This document shows positions 9,754 through 19,712 of a DNA stretch of 64,000 bases, piece by piece. Below the pieces are notes generated by a model. It was given only the letters and a program-made list of their open reading frames with translations, was not told the DNA's origin and made no database searches. Made by a program: the position numbers and the translations under genes. The DNA is from Limnohabitans planktonicus II-D5 (GTDB taxonomy: Bacteria > Pseudomonadota > Gammaproteobacteria > Burkholderiales > Burkholderiaceae_C): the NCBI RefSeq assembly GCF_001270065.2, contig NZ_LFYT02000006.1:62001-126000 (forward strand), read 5' to 3'. Each line of letters starts with the position of its first letter. Within the stretch, counting starts at the first letter, position 1.

Positions 9754-9762
9754 ACTCAGGCC

Positions 9763-10860
9763 TCAACGCGAAACCTTGCCCTGCACGCCCTGCACCAGGT
9801 AATTCATGCCCAGAATCTGGCCATCATTGAGGCTCTGGCCTGCAGGCAGCACGACATGACCCTCGTTGTCGATGATCGGCCCGGCAAAAGGCAGCAACTT
9901 GCCTGCACCCACCAGTTTTTGCTTGGCCAGGATTTCGTCTTGGACCTTTTTGGGCACCCTGGGGCCAAAGTCACCCACGCGAATCATGCCTTCCTTGACG
10001 CCACCCCACACACTGCCCGAAGTCCAGCTGCCATTCATGACCGCCTTGACACGGGCCGTGTAGTAGTCGCCCCACTGGTGGGTCACGGCGATGATTTGCG
10101 CATCAGGCCCGGTCTTGCGCATGTCCGAGTGGTAGGCCACGGCCATCTTGCCGCGCTCTTGCGCAGCGGCCATCACGGCCGTGGAGCCAGTGTGGAAGGC
10201 GATCACATCGACATCCTGGTTGAACAAGGCCATGGCCGCTTCGCGCTCTTTCGGTGGATCAAACCACGCGTTGAGCCAGACCACCTTGACAGTGGCTTTG
10301 GGGTTGACCGAGCGCATGCCCAAAGTGAATGCGTTGATGCCCTGCAGGACTTCGGGAATCGGAAAGCCCGCCACATAACCGGCCACATTCGTTTTCGTCA
10401 TGCGCCCGGCTGCGATGCCCGCCAGGTAGCGGCCTTCGTAATAGCGGGCGTTGGAGGCCGCCACGTTGGGCGCGGTCTTGAAGCCGGTGACCGATTCAAA
10501 CTTCACGCTTGGAAAGTCTTTGGCCACCTTGAGCGTGGGCTCCATGTAGCCAAAACTGGGCGTGAAAATGATCTGGTGGCCTTGGCTAGCGAGATCGCGG
10601 ATCACGCGCTCGGCGTCAGCACCCTCCGCCACATCGGCCACAAAAGTGGTCTTGACCTGATCGCCCAAAGCCTTCTCAACGGCCTTGCGGCCCTCGTCGT
10701 GCTGCTTGGTCCAGCCCGCCTCAGTGATGGGCGAGACATAGACGAAACCCGCCTTGAGGGGCTGGGTGGATTTGGGAGTGGTTGGTGCTGAGATTTGGGC
10801 CTGAACGGCGGGAAGAAAAAAGCAGGCGGCCACGAACGTGGCAGCGAGGTTTTTATACAT
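9763..10860 (-). CDS. BMP-family (PnrA-like) periplasmic substrate-binding protein
   Basis: A 365-residue protein with a signal peptide (residues 1-22, cleavage probably after AVQA) and the BMP/PnrA fold hallmarks: GFVYVSPITEAGW near the N-terminus, FTPSFGYMEPTLKVAKDFPSVKFE in the middle, and WFDPPKEREAAMALFNQDVDVIAFHTGS. Relatives bind purine nucleosides or related ligands for an ABC importer. No ATPase or permease partner is adjacent, so it looks like an orphan binding protein in this window. AGAGGAC precedes the ATG at 10860. There is no lipobox cysteine, so it is probably soluble rather than a lipoprotein. Confidence 0.85.
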   Translation of the reverse strand: MYKNLAATFVAACFFLPAVQAQISAPTTPKSTQPLKAGFVYVSPITEAGWTKQHDEGRKAVEKALGDQVKTTFVADVAEGADAERVIRDLASQGHQIIFTPSFGYMEPTLKVAKDFPSVKFESVTGFKTAPNVAASNARYYEGRYLAGIAAGRMTKTNVAGYVAGFPIPEVLQGINAFTLGMRSVNPKATVKVVWLNAWFDPPKEREAAMALFNQDVDVIAFHTGSTAVMAAAQERGKMAVAYHSDMRKTGPDAQIIAVTHQWGDYYTARVKAVMNGSWTSGSVWGGVKEGMIRVGDFGPRVPKKVQDEILAKQKLVGAGKLLPFAGPIIDNEGHVVLPAGQSLNDGQILGMNYLVQGVQGKVSR

Positions 10861-10887
10861 GGTAGTCCTCTACATGGCCCCGAGATT

Positions 10888-10920
10888 GAACAAAACAAAG
10901 CCCGCCGGGGCAGCGGGCTT
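10888..10920 (-). terminator. Rho-independent terminator downstream of the YciI gene
   Basis: Read on the minus strand, AAGCCCGC (10920-10913) pairs perfectly with GCGGGCTT (10905-10898) across a 7-base loop and is followed by TGTTTTGTT. It lies 100 bases beyond the YciI stop and before the BMP gene, so it should end the metallophosphoesterase-YciI transcript. Confidence 0.75.
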
Positions 10921-11019
10921 CGGGGGTTGATTTTACATGGCTGCTTTATCCAGATCAGTCCCACGCCTGAGCTGCAACACACAGAAAATCATGGCAGCAG
11001 GACAGCGTGTGACAAAACC

Positions 11020-11313
11020 TCAGACCAGCACCTGCTGGTCCAGCGCTTTGCTCCAATGCAAAACTTCCACGCTCTGGCGCAGCCCGCAAGTCCAAAAAGG
11101 GTCGGTCTGCATCAATTGATGGACGCTTTCTTTGGTCTCGGACTCAACGATCCACAAGCCACCTTTGGGCACCTGCCCAAGCTGCTCGCGCAAACTGCCG
11201 GCCACGCGCACTTGCGCCTGGTGTGCAGCCACCCAATCAATGTGGGCCTGCAAATACGTGGCACGCAAAGCGGCTTGGTCGGGTCGATCAGTGAATAAAA
11301 CGGCAAACAACAT
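11020..11313 (-). CDS. YciI-family protein
   Basis: A 97-residue protein of the YciI fold (ferredoxin-like dimer). Recognisable are the start MLFAVLFTDRPD, the pattern LQAHIDWVAAHQAQVRVAGSL, and the conserved DPFW after LMQT. Members are small cytoplasmic proteins, some with hydrolase activity on chlorinated muconolactones, most uncharacterised. The ATG at 11313 is preceded by AAGGAAA. It begins 17 bases after the metallophosphoesterase stop on the same strand, so the two probably form an operon ended by the hairpin at 10888-10920. Confidence 0.85.
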   Translation of the reverse strand: MLFAVLFTDRPDQAALRATYLQAHIDWVAAHQAQVRVAGSLREQLGQVPKGGLWIVESETKESVHQLMQTDPFWTCGLRQSVEVLHWSKALDQQVLV

Positions 11314-11330
11314 GGTCAAGTTTCCTTGGT

Positions 11331-12131
11331 TCAAACTCTGGGCATCCACCCAGTTCTCAAAGCATGCGCCCAGTCAGGACGGCCACGCTCGTCTGCCAAA
11401 AGCGCCATGGATTCATGGTTATAGGGCACGCTGATCAACTCACAACGCCAATCCGCACCCGATTTTTCGACCACCGCATAACGCGCATCGGGGCTGCCGT
11501 TCTCTATGCGATGGAACTTGGAAAAAGGGTAAGGGTGATCGTCATCGTAAGCAGGCAAACCCACGCTGCCCGGGTTGATGATGAGCAACTTTGAACTCAA
11601 ACGAACCGCCCGTGGAACGTGACTGTGTCCACAGGCCAGCAAGGTGATATGTTCGGGCAGGCGTCCTTCCAAACGCTCTTCAATCTCTGTCACGTTCGCC
11701 AATCGGGCTGACTCGCCTTCGGGTGTTTCCAACAAATATTCGATGTCGCTGCGAGGACTGCCATGGCACAGAGCCACATCGCGGCCCAATTGTTCAGGCC
11801 AAATTTGAGCCTTGTGCAGCCGGGGGTCAGACGGATCAGCGTGTGCCGTCAACCAATTTTTGACCAACGGATTCAATTGAGCCGATGTGTATGCATCCGA
11901 CAAATTTTGTCGCTCGATCGGTAAGCGCAACACCTGGCGCTCATGGTTACCTGCGACATGCAACCAAGGTAAATGTTGAAGTCGGTCTGCGGTCTCAAGG
12001 GGAAGCAATGGGCCACTCAAGCTGTCGCCCAAATTCACCACACACTGAATTTTGCGATGACTCATGTCGGCAATCACGGCGTCCAAAGCAGCCAAATTGC
12101 CATGAATATCTGAAACAAATGCCAAACGCAT
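11331..12131 (-). CDS. Calcineurin-like metallophosphoesterase, YfcE/MJ0936-like
   Basis: A 266-residue phosphoesterase with the metal-binding motifs in order: SDIHGN (7-12), NLGD (33-36), GNHE (about 62-65), a histidine in LCHGSP, and GHSH in the second half. No signal peptide, so cytoplasmic. The group hydrolyses small phosphodiesters or phosphomonoesters; the physiological substrate is not evident. A purine-rich AGAGGGGGG stretch precedes ATG 12131; a GTG one codon earlier is a possible alternative start. The YciI gene follows 17 bases later. Confidence 0.85.
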   Translation of the reverse strand: MRLAFVSDIHGNLAALDAVIADMSHRKIQCVVNLGDSLSGPLLPLETADRLQHLPWLHVAGNHERQVLRLPIERQNLSDAYTSAQLNPLVKNWLTAHADPSDPRLHKAQIWPEQLGRDVALCHGSPRSDIEYLLETPEGESARLANVTEIEERLEGRLPEHITLLACGHSHVPRAVRLSSKLLIINPGSVGLPAYDDDHPYPFSKFHRIENGSPDARYAVVEKSGADWRCELISVPYNHESMALLADERGRPDWAHALRTGWMPRV

Positions 12132-12153
12132 CACGCCCCCCTCTTGTTATGTT

Positions 12154-12639
12154 TTAAGCCTGTCTGGCAAGCCAGCGTCGACCTGCTGGCGTCAGTCGGT
12201 ATTTTTGAAGTCGACTCTGGGGCTTGTCGGGGACCGTCATCTCCAGAACGCCCAAGGCCAAAGCCGTTTGCCGACAGTGGACACGGAAGTGTTTTTCGTC
12301 TTTCAAGCCCAACGCGCTCATCAATTCAACGCGGCTCATCTCGCCATGGACCCGCCTCAACATGCGCTCCACTTCGGGGGTGACTTCGGGGGTGACTTGG
12401 GCTTCGACTTGTTCGCTCTGCCCTTGCCCCGCCCTGAGCACCTCCAAATAGGCGGGGTCAAATGGGAATTCCAGCCACATGTCAAACGGTTGGTAGCGCA
12501 GCAGGGGCTTGGGCGTGCCAGCCGCCGCGCATACCGCAAAGATGCGCTCCACCCCACGGCCCCATGCTTCGATTTCGCCCGCCCTGAAAAAAGCATTGGC
12601 TATCGCCGGGTTGTAGGGGCTGGACGAATGCGCGCCCAT
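12154..12639 (-). pseudogene. C-terminal remnant of an AlbA_2/RecG-like ATP-binding regulator
   Basis: The 161 residues readable from an internal ATG match only the C-terminal end of long transcriptional regulators with an AlbA_2 domain and a histidine-kinase-like ATPase (HATPase_c_4), often annotated as RecG-like. The diagnostic segment is LMGAHSSSPYNPAIANAFFRAGEIEAWGRGVERI, followed by a winged-helix-like tail (SRVELMSALGLKDEKHFR). The large N-terminal part, about 300 residues in the family, is missing. Homology stops close to the end of the adenine deaminase gene, whose stop codon is at 12669, so a deletion or rearrangement probably joined the two. It could still be translated, but no function is expected. 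Confidence 0.65.
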
Positions 12640-12668
12640 CAGCCTCTCACGCGGTGGAAGCAAAACGT

Positions 12669-13748
<1,080 letters not shown>

Positions 13749-13876
13749 TTAATCTGTGAGTCCTTGCGCCAACACACATTCATTGGCCCAAGATGCACCC
13801 TGGGTGCAGTGCCTGCCCGCCTACAATCTCCCCTTCGTTCACACACCGGCCATTCAGCGGGCCACCGATTGCAACC

Positions 13877-14827
13877 ATGGCGGTATTCACCGAAGTCACC
13901 GAAACCCAGGCCAATGACCTGATGCAGTCCCTGAATTTGGGGCAACTGTGCGCTTTACGCGGCATTGAGGGCGGCATTGAAAACACCAATTACTTTGCCA
14001 CCACCGATCAAGGTGAGTATGTACTGACCGTTTTTGAGCGCCTGACCCACGAACAGCTGCCCTTTTATTTGTTTCTGATGAAGCACTTGGCAGGCCGTGG
14101 CATCCCGGTGCCGGACCCCGCAGCCAACAGAGATGGCGATGTCTTGCACACCCTCAGCGGTAAACCCGCCGCTGTGGTGAACAAATTGGCAGGCAAAAGC
14201 CAGTTGCGACCCCAAACCGCCCACTGCGCCGCTGTGGGGGACATGTTGGCACGCATGCACTTGGCCGGGTCCGATTACAACCGCAACCAACCCAATCTGC
14301 GTGGCCTGCCCTGGTGGAATGTGACGGTGCCCGTGGTGCTGCCCCACCTCGATGAGGCGCAAGCGAGCCTGCTGCGCAGTGAATTGGCTTACCAAAACCA
14401 CATCGCACAGGGCGCTGCTTATGCGGCCCTGCCCCGTGGCCCTGTGCATGCCGACCTGTTTCGCGACAACGTGATGTTTGATGGCGAGCAGCTCACAGGT
14501 TTTTTTGACTTTTACTTTGCTGGTGTGGACGCCTGGTTGTTTGACCTGGCCGTCTGCCTGAACGATTGGTGCATCGACTTGCCATCTGGCAGGCACGACC
14601 CGGATCGCGCCCTGGCCATGCTGCACAGCTACATGGCCGTGCGCCCCTTGAGCGCTGCAGAACGTGAATTGCTGCCTGCCATGCTGCGGGCTGGTGCATT
14701 GCGCTTTTGGATTTCACGCCTTTGGGACTTTTTTCTGCCACGCGAAGCCTCGATGCTCAAGCCGCACGACCCCACGCACTTTGAGCGCGTGCTGCGTGGA
14801 CGCATCGATCAACCCGTGACCCTTTGA
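13877..14827 (+). CDS. thrB: Homoserine kinase, aminoglycoside-phosphotransferase (APH) type
   Basis: A 316-residue kinase of the APH-fold ThrB type used by many Proteobacteria. It phosphorylates homoserine on the path to threonine. The N-terminal MAVFTEVTETQANDLM, the GIEGGIENTNYFATT glycine-rich loop and the catalytic PVHADLFRDNVMFDG segment (around residue 190) followed by GFFDFYFAG are all present. The ATG at 13877 gives the family N-terminus; upstream in-frame codons are not conserved in character. The BPSS1780-like membrane gene follows 22 bases later, an arrangement familiar in Burkholderiales. Confidence 0.93.
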   Translation: MAVFTEVTETQANDLMQSLNLGQLCALRGIEGGIENTNYFATTDQGEYVLTVFERLTHEQLPFYLFLMKHLAGRGIPVPDPAANRDGDVLHTLSGKPAAVVNKLAGKSQLRPQTAHCAAVGDMLARMHLAGSDYNRNQPNLRGLPWWNVTVPVVLPHLDEAQASLLRSELAYQNHIAQGAAYAALPRGPVHADLFRDNVMFDGEQLTGFFDFYFAGVDAWLFDLAVCLNDWCIDLPSGRHDPDRALAMLHSYMAVRPLSAAERELLPAMLRAGALRFWISRLWDFFLPREASMLKPHDPTHFERVLRGRIDQPVTL

Positions 14828-14849
14828 ACGCTTTTTTGAGCACATCACC

Positions 14850-15632
14850 ATGCAATTGAACATTGTCCCTGCCCGCTCTGGTCCGCATTGGGCGATGCAA
14901 GGCATTCGCACGTTTTGGCGTCAGCCGCTGGCCATGTCGGGCCTGTTTTTCCTCTTCATGGCCACCGTGTCTTTGGTCTCGATGGTGCCGTTCATCGGAC
15001 CGGCCTTGGCCTTGATGGTGCTGCCCAGCCTGACACTGGGCACGATGGCTGCCACCCAGGAGGCTGCTGATGGCAAATTCCCCATGCCAGCGGTGTTGTT
15101 TGTAGCACTCAAAACCGGCCCGCAGCGCAAGGCCATGTTTGTACTGGGCGGTCTGTACGCCTTGCTGTTCATCGGGGTCATGTTGGCCTCGGTGTTGGTG
15201 GACGGCGGCACTTTTGCCAAGGTGTATTTTGGTGCAGCGGCCATAACCCCCGAGTTGGTGCAAAACGCGTCATTTCAATCGGCCATGTGGTTGTCCATGT
15301 TGCTTTACATTCCCCTGTCGATGATGTTCTGGCATGCACCTGCCCTGGTGCACTGGCAGGGCGTGCCAGCGGTCAAAAGTCTGTTCTTCAGCTTCGTGGC
15401 CTGTTGGCGCAATTTGCGCGCATTTGCGCTGTATGTTTTGGTCTGGATCGGCGTTTTCATGGCTTCGGGCGTTTTGGCTTTGCTGGCCTCAACCCTGCTG
15501 GGCGATGCCCAATGGATGGCGGCCATCTTCATTCCTTTGGCGCTGTGCGTCACAGCCATGTTTTTCACCTCGATGATGTTCACCGTCAAGGATTGTTTCA
15601 GCTCGGATGCAGAGGCTCACACGCCCCAGTGA
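14850..15632 (+). CDS. BPSS1780-family integral membrane protein
   Basis: A 260-residue protein with about six hydrophobic segments (for example residues 28-62, 95-118, 143-158, 192-218 and 224-245). The opening MQLNIVPARSGPHWAMQGIRTFWRQPLAM is typical of the BPSS1780 family of Burkholderiales membrane proteins. Function is unknown; it lies in the inner membrane. It follows thrB closely on the same strand and is probably co-transcribed, but nothing ties it to threonine synthesis. Confidence 0.8.
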   Translation: MQLNIVPARSGPHWAMQGIRTFWRQPLAMSGLFFLFMATVSLVSMVPFIGPALALMVLPSLTLGTMAATQEAADGKFPMPAVLFVALKTGPQRKAMFVLGGLYALLFIGVMLASVLVDGGTFAKVYFGAAAITPELVQNASFQSAMWLSMLLYIPLSMMFWHAPALVHWQGVPAVKSLFFSFVACWRNLRAFALYVLVWIGVFMASGVLALLASTLLGDAQWMAAIFIPLALCVTAMFFTSMMFTVKDCFSSDAEAHTPQ

Positions 15633-15741
15633 CAGCCCACCCAACCTGCACATAGGCATTCATTGGGGGCTTCAGCCATCAGCTGACACGGCATTGCCCC
15701 GCTTTCAGGCCCGTGCTGACAAAAGCAGACCTGCTGGATGT

Positions 15742-16761
15742 TCAGGCGTAACGCTGGCTGGCCAGCTTGGCACCTTCGGCCAGGGCTTTGAGTTTGGCTT
15801 CTGCCACGGCGCGGCTCATGGGGGCCAGGCCACAGTTGGTACAGGCAATCAGGCGATTCTTGGGCACGAACTGCAAAGCGCGGCCAATGGTGTCGGCGAT
15901 TTCTTCGGCCGTCTCGATGGCCGGGTTGGCCACATCGATCACGCCAACCATCACGTCCTTGCCCTCCAGCAGCTTCATCATCTCCATGGGCACATGCGAG
16001 TGCATGCACTCGAGGCTCACTTGCTGAATGCTGCTCTTGGCCAAGGCCGGGAACACCTTTTCATACTGACGCCATTCGTGGCCCAGCGTCTCTTTCCATT
16101 TGTTGTTGGCTTCGATGCCGTAGCCGTAGCAAATATGCACCGCCGTGGTGCAGGTCAGGCCCCGCGCTGCAATCTCAAGTGCCTTCACGCCCCAGTCGGC
16201 AGCTTCGTCCATGTAGACGTTGAAGGCCGGTTCATCGAACTGGATGATGTCCACACCATCGGCTTGCAGCGCCAGCGCTTCCTGGTTGAGCAACTCGGCA
16301 AAGGCCATGGCCATTTTGACCTTGTCGCCGTAAAAGCGGTCGGCCACGGTGTCCACAATCGTCATGGGGCCGGGCAAGGTGAATTTGAGTTTTTTCTGGG
16401 TATGGGCACGGGCCAGCTGGGCCTCGAAGGCGTGCACGCGGCCCTTCAGGCGCAACGGTGCAACGACCTGTGGCACCTGCGCGTCGTAGCGGTTGTTGCG
16501 GATGCCCATGGTGACTTTGTTCACAAAGTCGATGCCCTCGACCTGCTCGACAAAGCCATGCACAAAGTGCTGGCGCGCCTGTTCGCCGTCACCGATCACG
16601 TCCAGCCCGGCGTCTTCTTGCGCCTTGATCCACAGCAGCGTGGCGTCAGCCTTGGCTTGCTGCAACTCAGGGCCTTGCGTTGTCCACTGAGGCCAGAGTT
16701 TTTCGGTTTCGGCAAGCCAAGAGGGTTTAGGCAAGCTGCCAGCGATCGCTGTGGTGAACAT
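15742..16761 (-). CDS. Short (core) MetE-type methionine synthase
   Basis: A 339-residue protein equivalent to only the C-terminal catalytic half of cobalamin-independent methionine synthase. Zinc ligands are intact: H209 and C211 in HICYGYG, E251 in SLECMHSH and C310 in NCGL; the substrate motif QFDEPAF is at 174-180. Such core-MetE proteins make methionine from homocysteine with methyl donors other than polyglutamyl methyl-folate, sometimes with a partner oxygenase (the MesD/MesX type). A strong AAGGAG precedes ATG 16761. It is the third gene of an operon after an acyl-CoA ligase and a luciferase-like oxidoreductase. Whether it makes methionine or demethylates another compound cannot be told. 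Confidence 0.85.
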   Translation of the reverse strand: MFTTAIAGSLPKPSWLAETEKLWPQWTTQGPELQQAKADATLLWIKAQEDAGLDVIGDGEQARQHFVHGFVEQVEGIDFVNKVTMGIRNNRYDAQVPQVVAPLRLKGRVHAFEAQLARAHTQKKLKFTLPGPMTIVDTVADRFYGDKVKMAMAFAELLNQEALALQADGVDIIQFDEPAFNVYMDEAADWGVKALEIAARGLTCTTAVHICYGYGIEANNKWKETLGHEWRQYEKVFPALAKSSIQQVSLECMHSHVPMEMMKLLEGKDVMVGVIDVANPAIETAEEIADTIGRALQFVPKNRLIACTNCGLAPMSRAVAEAKLKALAEGAKLASQRYA

Positions 16762-16782
16762 GGTGTGCTCCTTATTTATCAA

Positions 16783-17796
16783 TCAGGTCGATGGGGTGAG
16801 CGCAAATTCTTGCGCCATCAATTCATAGGATCGGCTTTGCGCCGCAGGGTCGTGCGTCCAGGTGATGAGCACCAGCTCATCGACCTCCAGCCGTGCGGCC
16901 AATTGGCGCAGTTTGCGGCCCAAGGTGGCTGCCGAGCCGATCAGGGCCCCTTCACGCAGGCGCTCGAGTGCGAACTGCTCAGCCGGGCTGTAATCACGCG
17001 CCGCGTCTTCGGGCGGCAAGAGCGCACCGATGCGACCCAGGTTGCGGTCCATTTTCCAACGGGCACGGCTTTCAAACAGGCGCAGCGCTTCTTCGTCGGT
17101 GTCAGCGGCCAAGGCCCACACACACAAAGCCGCGTTTGGTTTTTGAAGACCTGCACTGGGGCGAAAAGTCTCACGGTAAATCTGCAGCGCTTCGTCAGCA
17201 CCCTGCCCATCGGTGATGAAATAGGCAAATGCATACGGCAGCCCCAAGTGCGCCGCCAGCTGAGCGCCATAGTCCGAGCTGCCCAGCATCCAGATGTCGG
17301 GCGCAGTGTCCGACTGCGGGTACGCATACACCTTGTGCCCAGGGTGGCCGGGTGGGAGATTCTGTCCATTCACCCAAGCTTGCAGCTCCATCACCTGTTG
17401 CGGGAAACGCTCTGAGGCATTGCGGTCGGGGTTGAGCAATTGCGCAGTGCGTCCGTCACTGCCGGGCGCTCGTCCCACGCCCAGATCAATGCGGCGCGGG
17501 GCCAAAGCATCAAGCACCCGAAACTGCTCAGCCACCTTGAGGGCCGCGTAATGCGGCAGCATCACACCTGCACTGCCCAAGCGAATGCGCTGCGTGCGGG
17601 CTGCAATCGCTGCCATCAACACCTCGGGGGCTGTCCCCACGATGCTGGGGTGGCTGTGGTGCTCGCTCACCCAAAAGCGGTGGTATCCCCATGCCTCGGC
17701 TTGTTGGGCCAGCGCCAGCGTTTGACGAATGGTCTCGTCCTGCCCGCGCCCATGGGCGGCAGCGGACTGATCGAGGATGGAAAGTTTCAAACTCAT
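16783..17796 (-). CDS. LLM-class (luciferase-like) flavin-dependent oxidoreductase
   Basis: A 337-residue bacterial-luciferase-fold protein of the MsnO8/YhbW-like group. Typical segments are the N-terminal LSILDQSA, WVSEHHSHPSIVGTAPEVLMAAIAA, SAGVMLPHYAALKVAEQFRVLDALAP and RIDLGVGRAPGSDGRTA. These enzymes use reduced FMN or F420 with oxygen; here FMN is likely. Its ATG overlaps the stop codon of the ligase gene (ATGA), and the core-MetE gene starts 21 bases after its stop, so the three are translated from one message. The co-substrate is unknown. Confidence 0.88.
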   Translation of the reverse strand: MSLKLSILDQSAAAHGRGQDETIRQTLALAQQAEAWGYHRFWVSEHHSHPSIVGTAPEVLMAAIAARTQRIRLGSAGVMLPHYAALKVAEQFRVLDALAPRRIDLGVGRAPGSDGRTAQLLNPDRNASERFPQQVMELQAWVNGQNLPPGHPGHKVYAYPQSDTAPDIWMLGSSDYGAQLAAHLGLPYAFAYFITDGQGADEALQIYRETFRPSAGLQKPNAALCVWALAADTDEEALRLFESRARWKMDRNLGRIGALLPPEDAARDYSPAEQFALERLREGALIGSAATLGRKLRQLAARLEVDELVLITWTHDPAAQSRSYELMAQEFALTPST

Positions 17797-19514
17797 TGGG
17801 GCTTGCCTGCAGGGTCAAGGGCGGCCATTTCTGCCTCTTGCAAAGCACGCCACATGACCTTGCCACTGCCACTCTTGGGCAAGGCGTCTGCAAAACTGAC
17901 CACACGCGGAATTTTGTAAACAGCCATGTTCTCGCGGCACCAGTCAATGATGTCCTGCTCGCTCACTTTGCCTTGGTGATCCTGGCGCAACACGACAACA
18001 GCTTTGACAGATTCGCCGCGATAGGCATCGCGTGTTGAAATGATGCAAGCTTCCTGTATGGCAGGGTGGCGAAACATCAGCGCTTCGACCTCGGCAGGCC
18101 ATACCTTGAAACCGCTGGCGTTGATCATGCGTTTCAAGCGATCGGTCATGAAGAAATAGCCTTCTTCGTCCACGCGGCCCATGTCCCCTGATCGAAAGAA
18201 CGACTTGCCATCGCGCTCAAAAAACGCTGCAGCCGTGGCGTCTGGGCGCTTCCAATAACCCTTGAACACCTGCGGGCCACAAATCACAATTTCACCCGAC
18301 TCACCTTGTGCCAATTCATCAAGGGTATCCGGATTCACCACGCGGGCATCGACACTCATGAAAGGAATGCCCAGACACTGCTTCTTGGGGTGATCAGGCG
18401 GGTTGCTGTGCGAGGGTGCCGCTGTTTCGGTCAGGCCATACCCTTCGGCGTAGCGCAGGCCAAACTGGTCCAGCAAGCGCTGTGCCACAGCCTCGGGCAT
18501 GGCCGCACCGCCACCGCCGATGTAGACCAGGCTGGACAGGTCGTATTTGTGCATGTTCGGGCTGCCCAGCAAATCAATCACCATGGTCGGGATGTTGGTC
18601 CAGTGGGTCACTTTCCATTTGGAAATCAAATGTCCGGCCACATCTCGGTCCCAGCGCGGCATGATGACCAGACACGACCCCAGCAAAATATTGGTGTGCA
18701 TCAAGCTGACCATGCCGGTGATGTGGAACATGGGCACCACGCACAAAGTCACGTTTTCTGGCGTGCCATTACCCCAAAGACCACTGGCCATGGCGTTGTG
18801 CATGATGGTGCTGTGTGTGTGCATGCAGCCTTTGGGCAATCCGGTGGTGCCACTGGTATAGGGCAACAATGCCATGTCAGAAGGCGTGGCTTGGACCTGG
18901 TGCAAGCTGACAGGAGCCGCTTGCACCACCAAATCGGCCCAGGCGTGAACCTGTCCAGAAGTCAAGGAAGGCAGCGTGTGCTGCGGCAGCAACCAGCTGC
19001 GCCAAGACTGAGGCAAGTCCTCAGGGCTCACCCGGTCTGGATCAAACACATCCGTGAAGTGCGTCACCACCAAATGTTGCAGGCGCCGCCCGTCGGGCAA
19101 GGCTTCGCTGGCCTGGGCCAACTCTGACGCAAGATCAGCAGTGGTCACTGCCACACGCGTATCCGGGTCAACGATGTAATGCTTGAGCTCTTCAGCCCGG
19201 TTCATCGGGTTGACCGGCACCACAACGGCATCAAGACGCAAGATGGCGAAATGGGTGATGACCAACTGTGGGCAGTTTTGCATATTGAGGACCACACGGT
19301 CCCCCGTCTGCACGCCCAAGGCAGACAAATGCGCCGCCATGTGCTCAGCGGCCTGCAACAGTTCACGGAATGTCCAAACTCGCCCCATGAACACCAGTGC
19401 AGCCTTTTCAGGGTAACGCAGGGCGCTGATGGCCAAATTCATCCAAAGCGACGTGGCCGGCGGTGTGATCCTTGTCGGTAACCGAGCGGGCCAAACAGCG
19501 TCGTGAGCGGGCAT
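17793..19514 (-). CDS. AMP-dependent acyl-CoA ligase (fatty-acid-CoA ligase type)
   Basis: A 573-residue adenylate-forming enzyme. The P-loop YTSGTTGLPKGCM, the YGLTETAA motif, the hinge region FFMTDRLKRMINASGFKVWPAEVEA and the C-terminal lysine motif PKSGSGKVMWR are all recognisable. It activates a carboxylic acid, probably medium to long chain, to its CoA ester through an acyl-AMP. The ATG at 19514 has CTGGAGAC upstream. It is the first gene of the ligase-LLM-MetE operon, and a perfect palindrome lies about 50 bases upstream. Confidence 0.88.
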   Translation of the reverse strand: MPAHDAVWPARLPTRITPPATSLWMNLAISALRYPEKAALVFMGRVWTFRELLQAAEHMAAHLSALGVQTGDRVVLNMQNCPQLVITHFAILRLDAVVVPVNPMNRAEELKHYIVDPDTRVAVTTADLASELAQASEALPDGRRLQHLVVTHFTDVFDPDRVSPEDLPQSWRSWLLPQHTLPSLTSGQVHAWADLVVQAAPVSLHQVQATPSDMALLPYTSGTTGLPKGCMHTHSTIMHNAMASGLWGNGTPENVTLCVVPMFHITGMVSLMHTNILLGSCLVIMPRWDRDVAGHLISKWKVTHWTNIPTMVIDLLGSPNMHKYDLSSLVYIGGGGAAMPEAVAQRLLDQFGLRYAEGYGLTETAAPSHSNPPDHPKKQCLGIPFMSVDARVVNPDTLDELAQGESGEIVICGPQVFKGYWKRPDATAAAFFERDGKSFFRSGDMGRVDEEGYFFMTDRLKRMINASGFKVWPAEVEALMFRHPAIQEACIISTRDAYRGESVKAVVVLRQDHQGKVSEQDIIDWCRENMAVYKIPRVVSFADALPKSGSGKVMWRALQEAEMAALDPAGKPQ

Positions 19515-19564
19515 CAGAAGTCTCCAGTGACAAAAAGAGGATGATTGCATGTTAATCTTCTTGT

Positions 19565-19581
19565 CGATACAGCATGTATCG
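19565..19581. promoter_or_regulatory. Perfect inverted repeat, candidate operator for the ligase-LLM-MetE operon
   Basis: CGATACA-GCA-TGTATCG is a perfect 7-bp inverted repeat with a 3-base spacer, 51 bases upstream of the ligase start codon in the gap shared with the divergent response-regulator gene. Size and placement suit a dimeric repressor such as a TetR- or GntR-type protein. No regulator is encoded next to it. Confidence 0.5.
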
Positions 19582-19712
19582 CAGTTTGTCGCAGCGGAGA
19601 CGATCAAGTCAGGTACATAAAGACCCCATAAATTGTTTCAAATTGTTTATTTTTTTATTCCTTTGTGTTATTTTTCGTGTCCCATTAACATTTTTATCAC
19701 TAAAATAAACGC

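Noticed and set aside
9564-9755. N-terminal extension of dcd
   Set aside because: The extension would translate a known type of non-coding repeat; the start at 9563 has a ribosome site and the correct family N-terminus.
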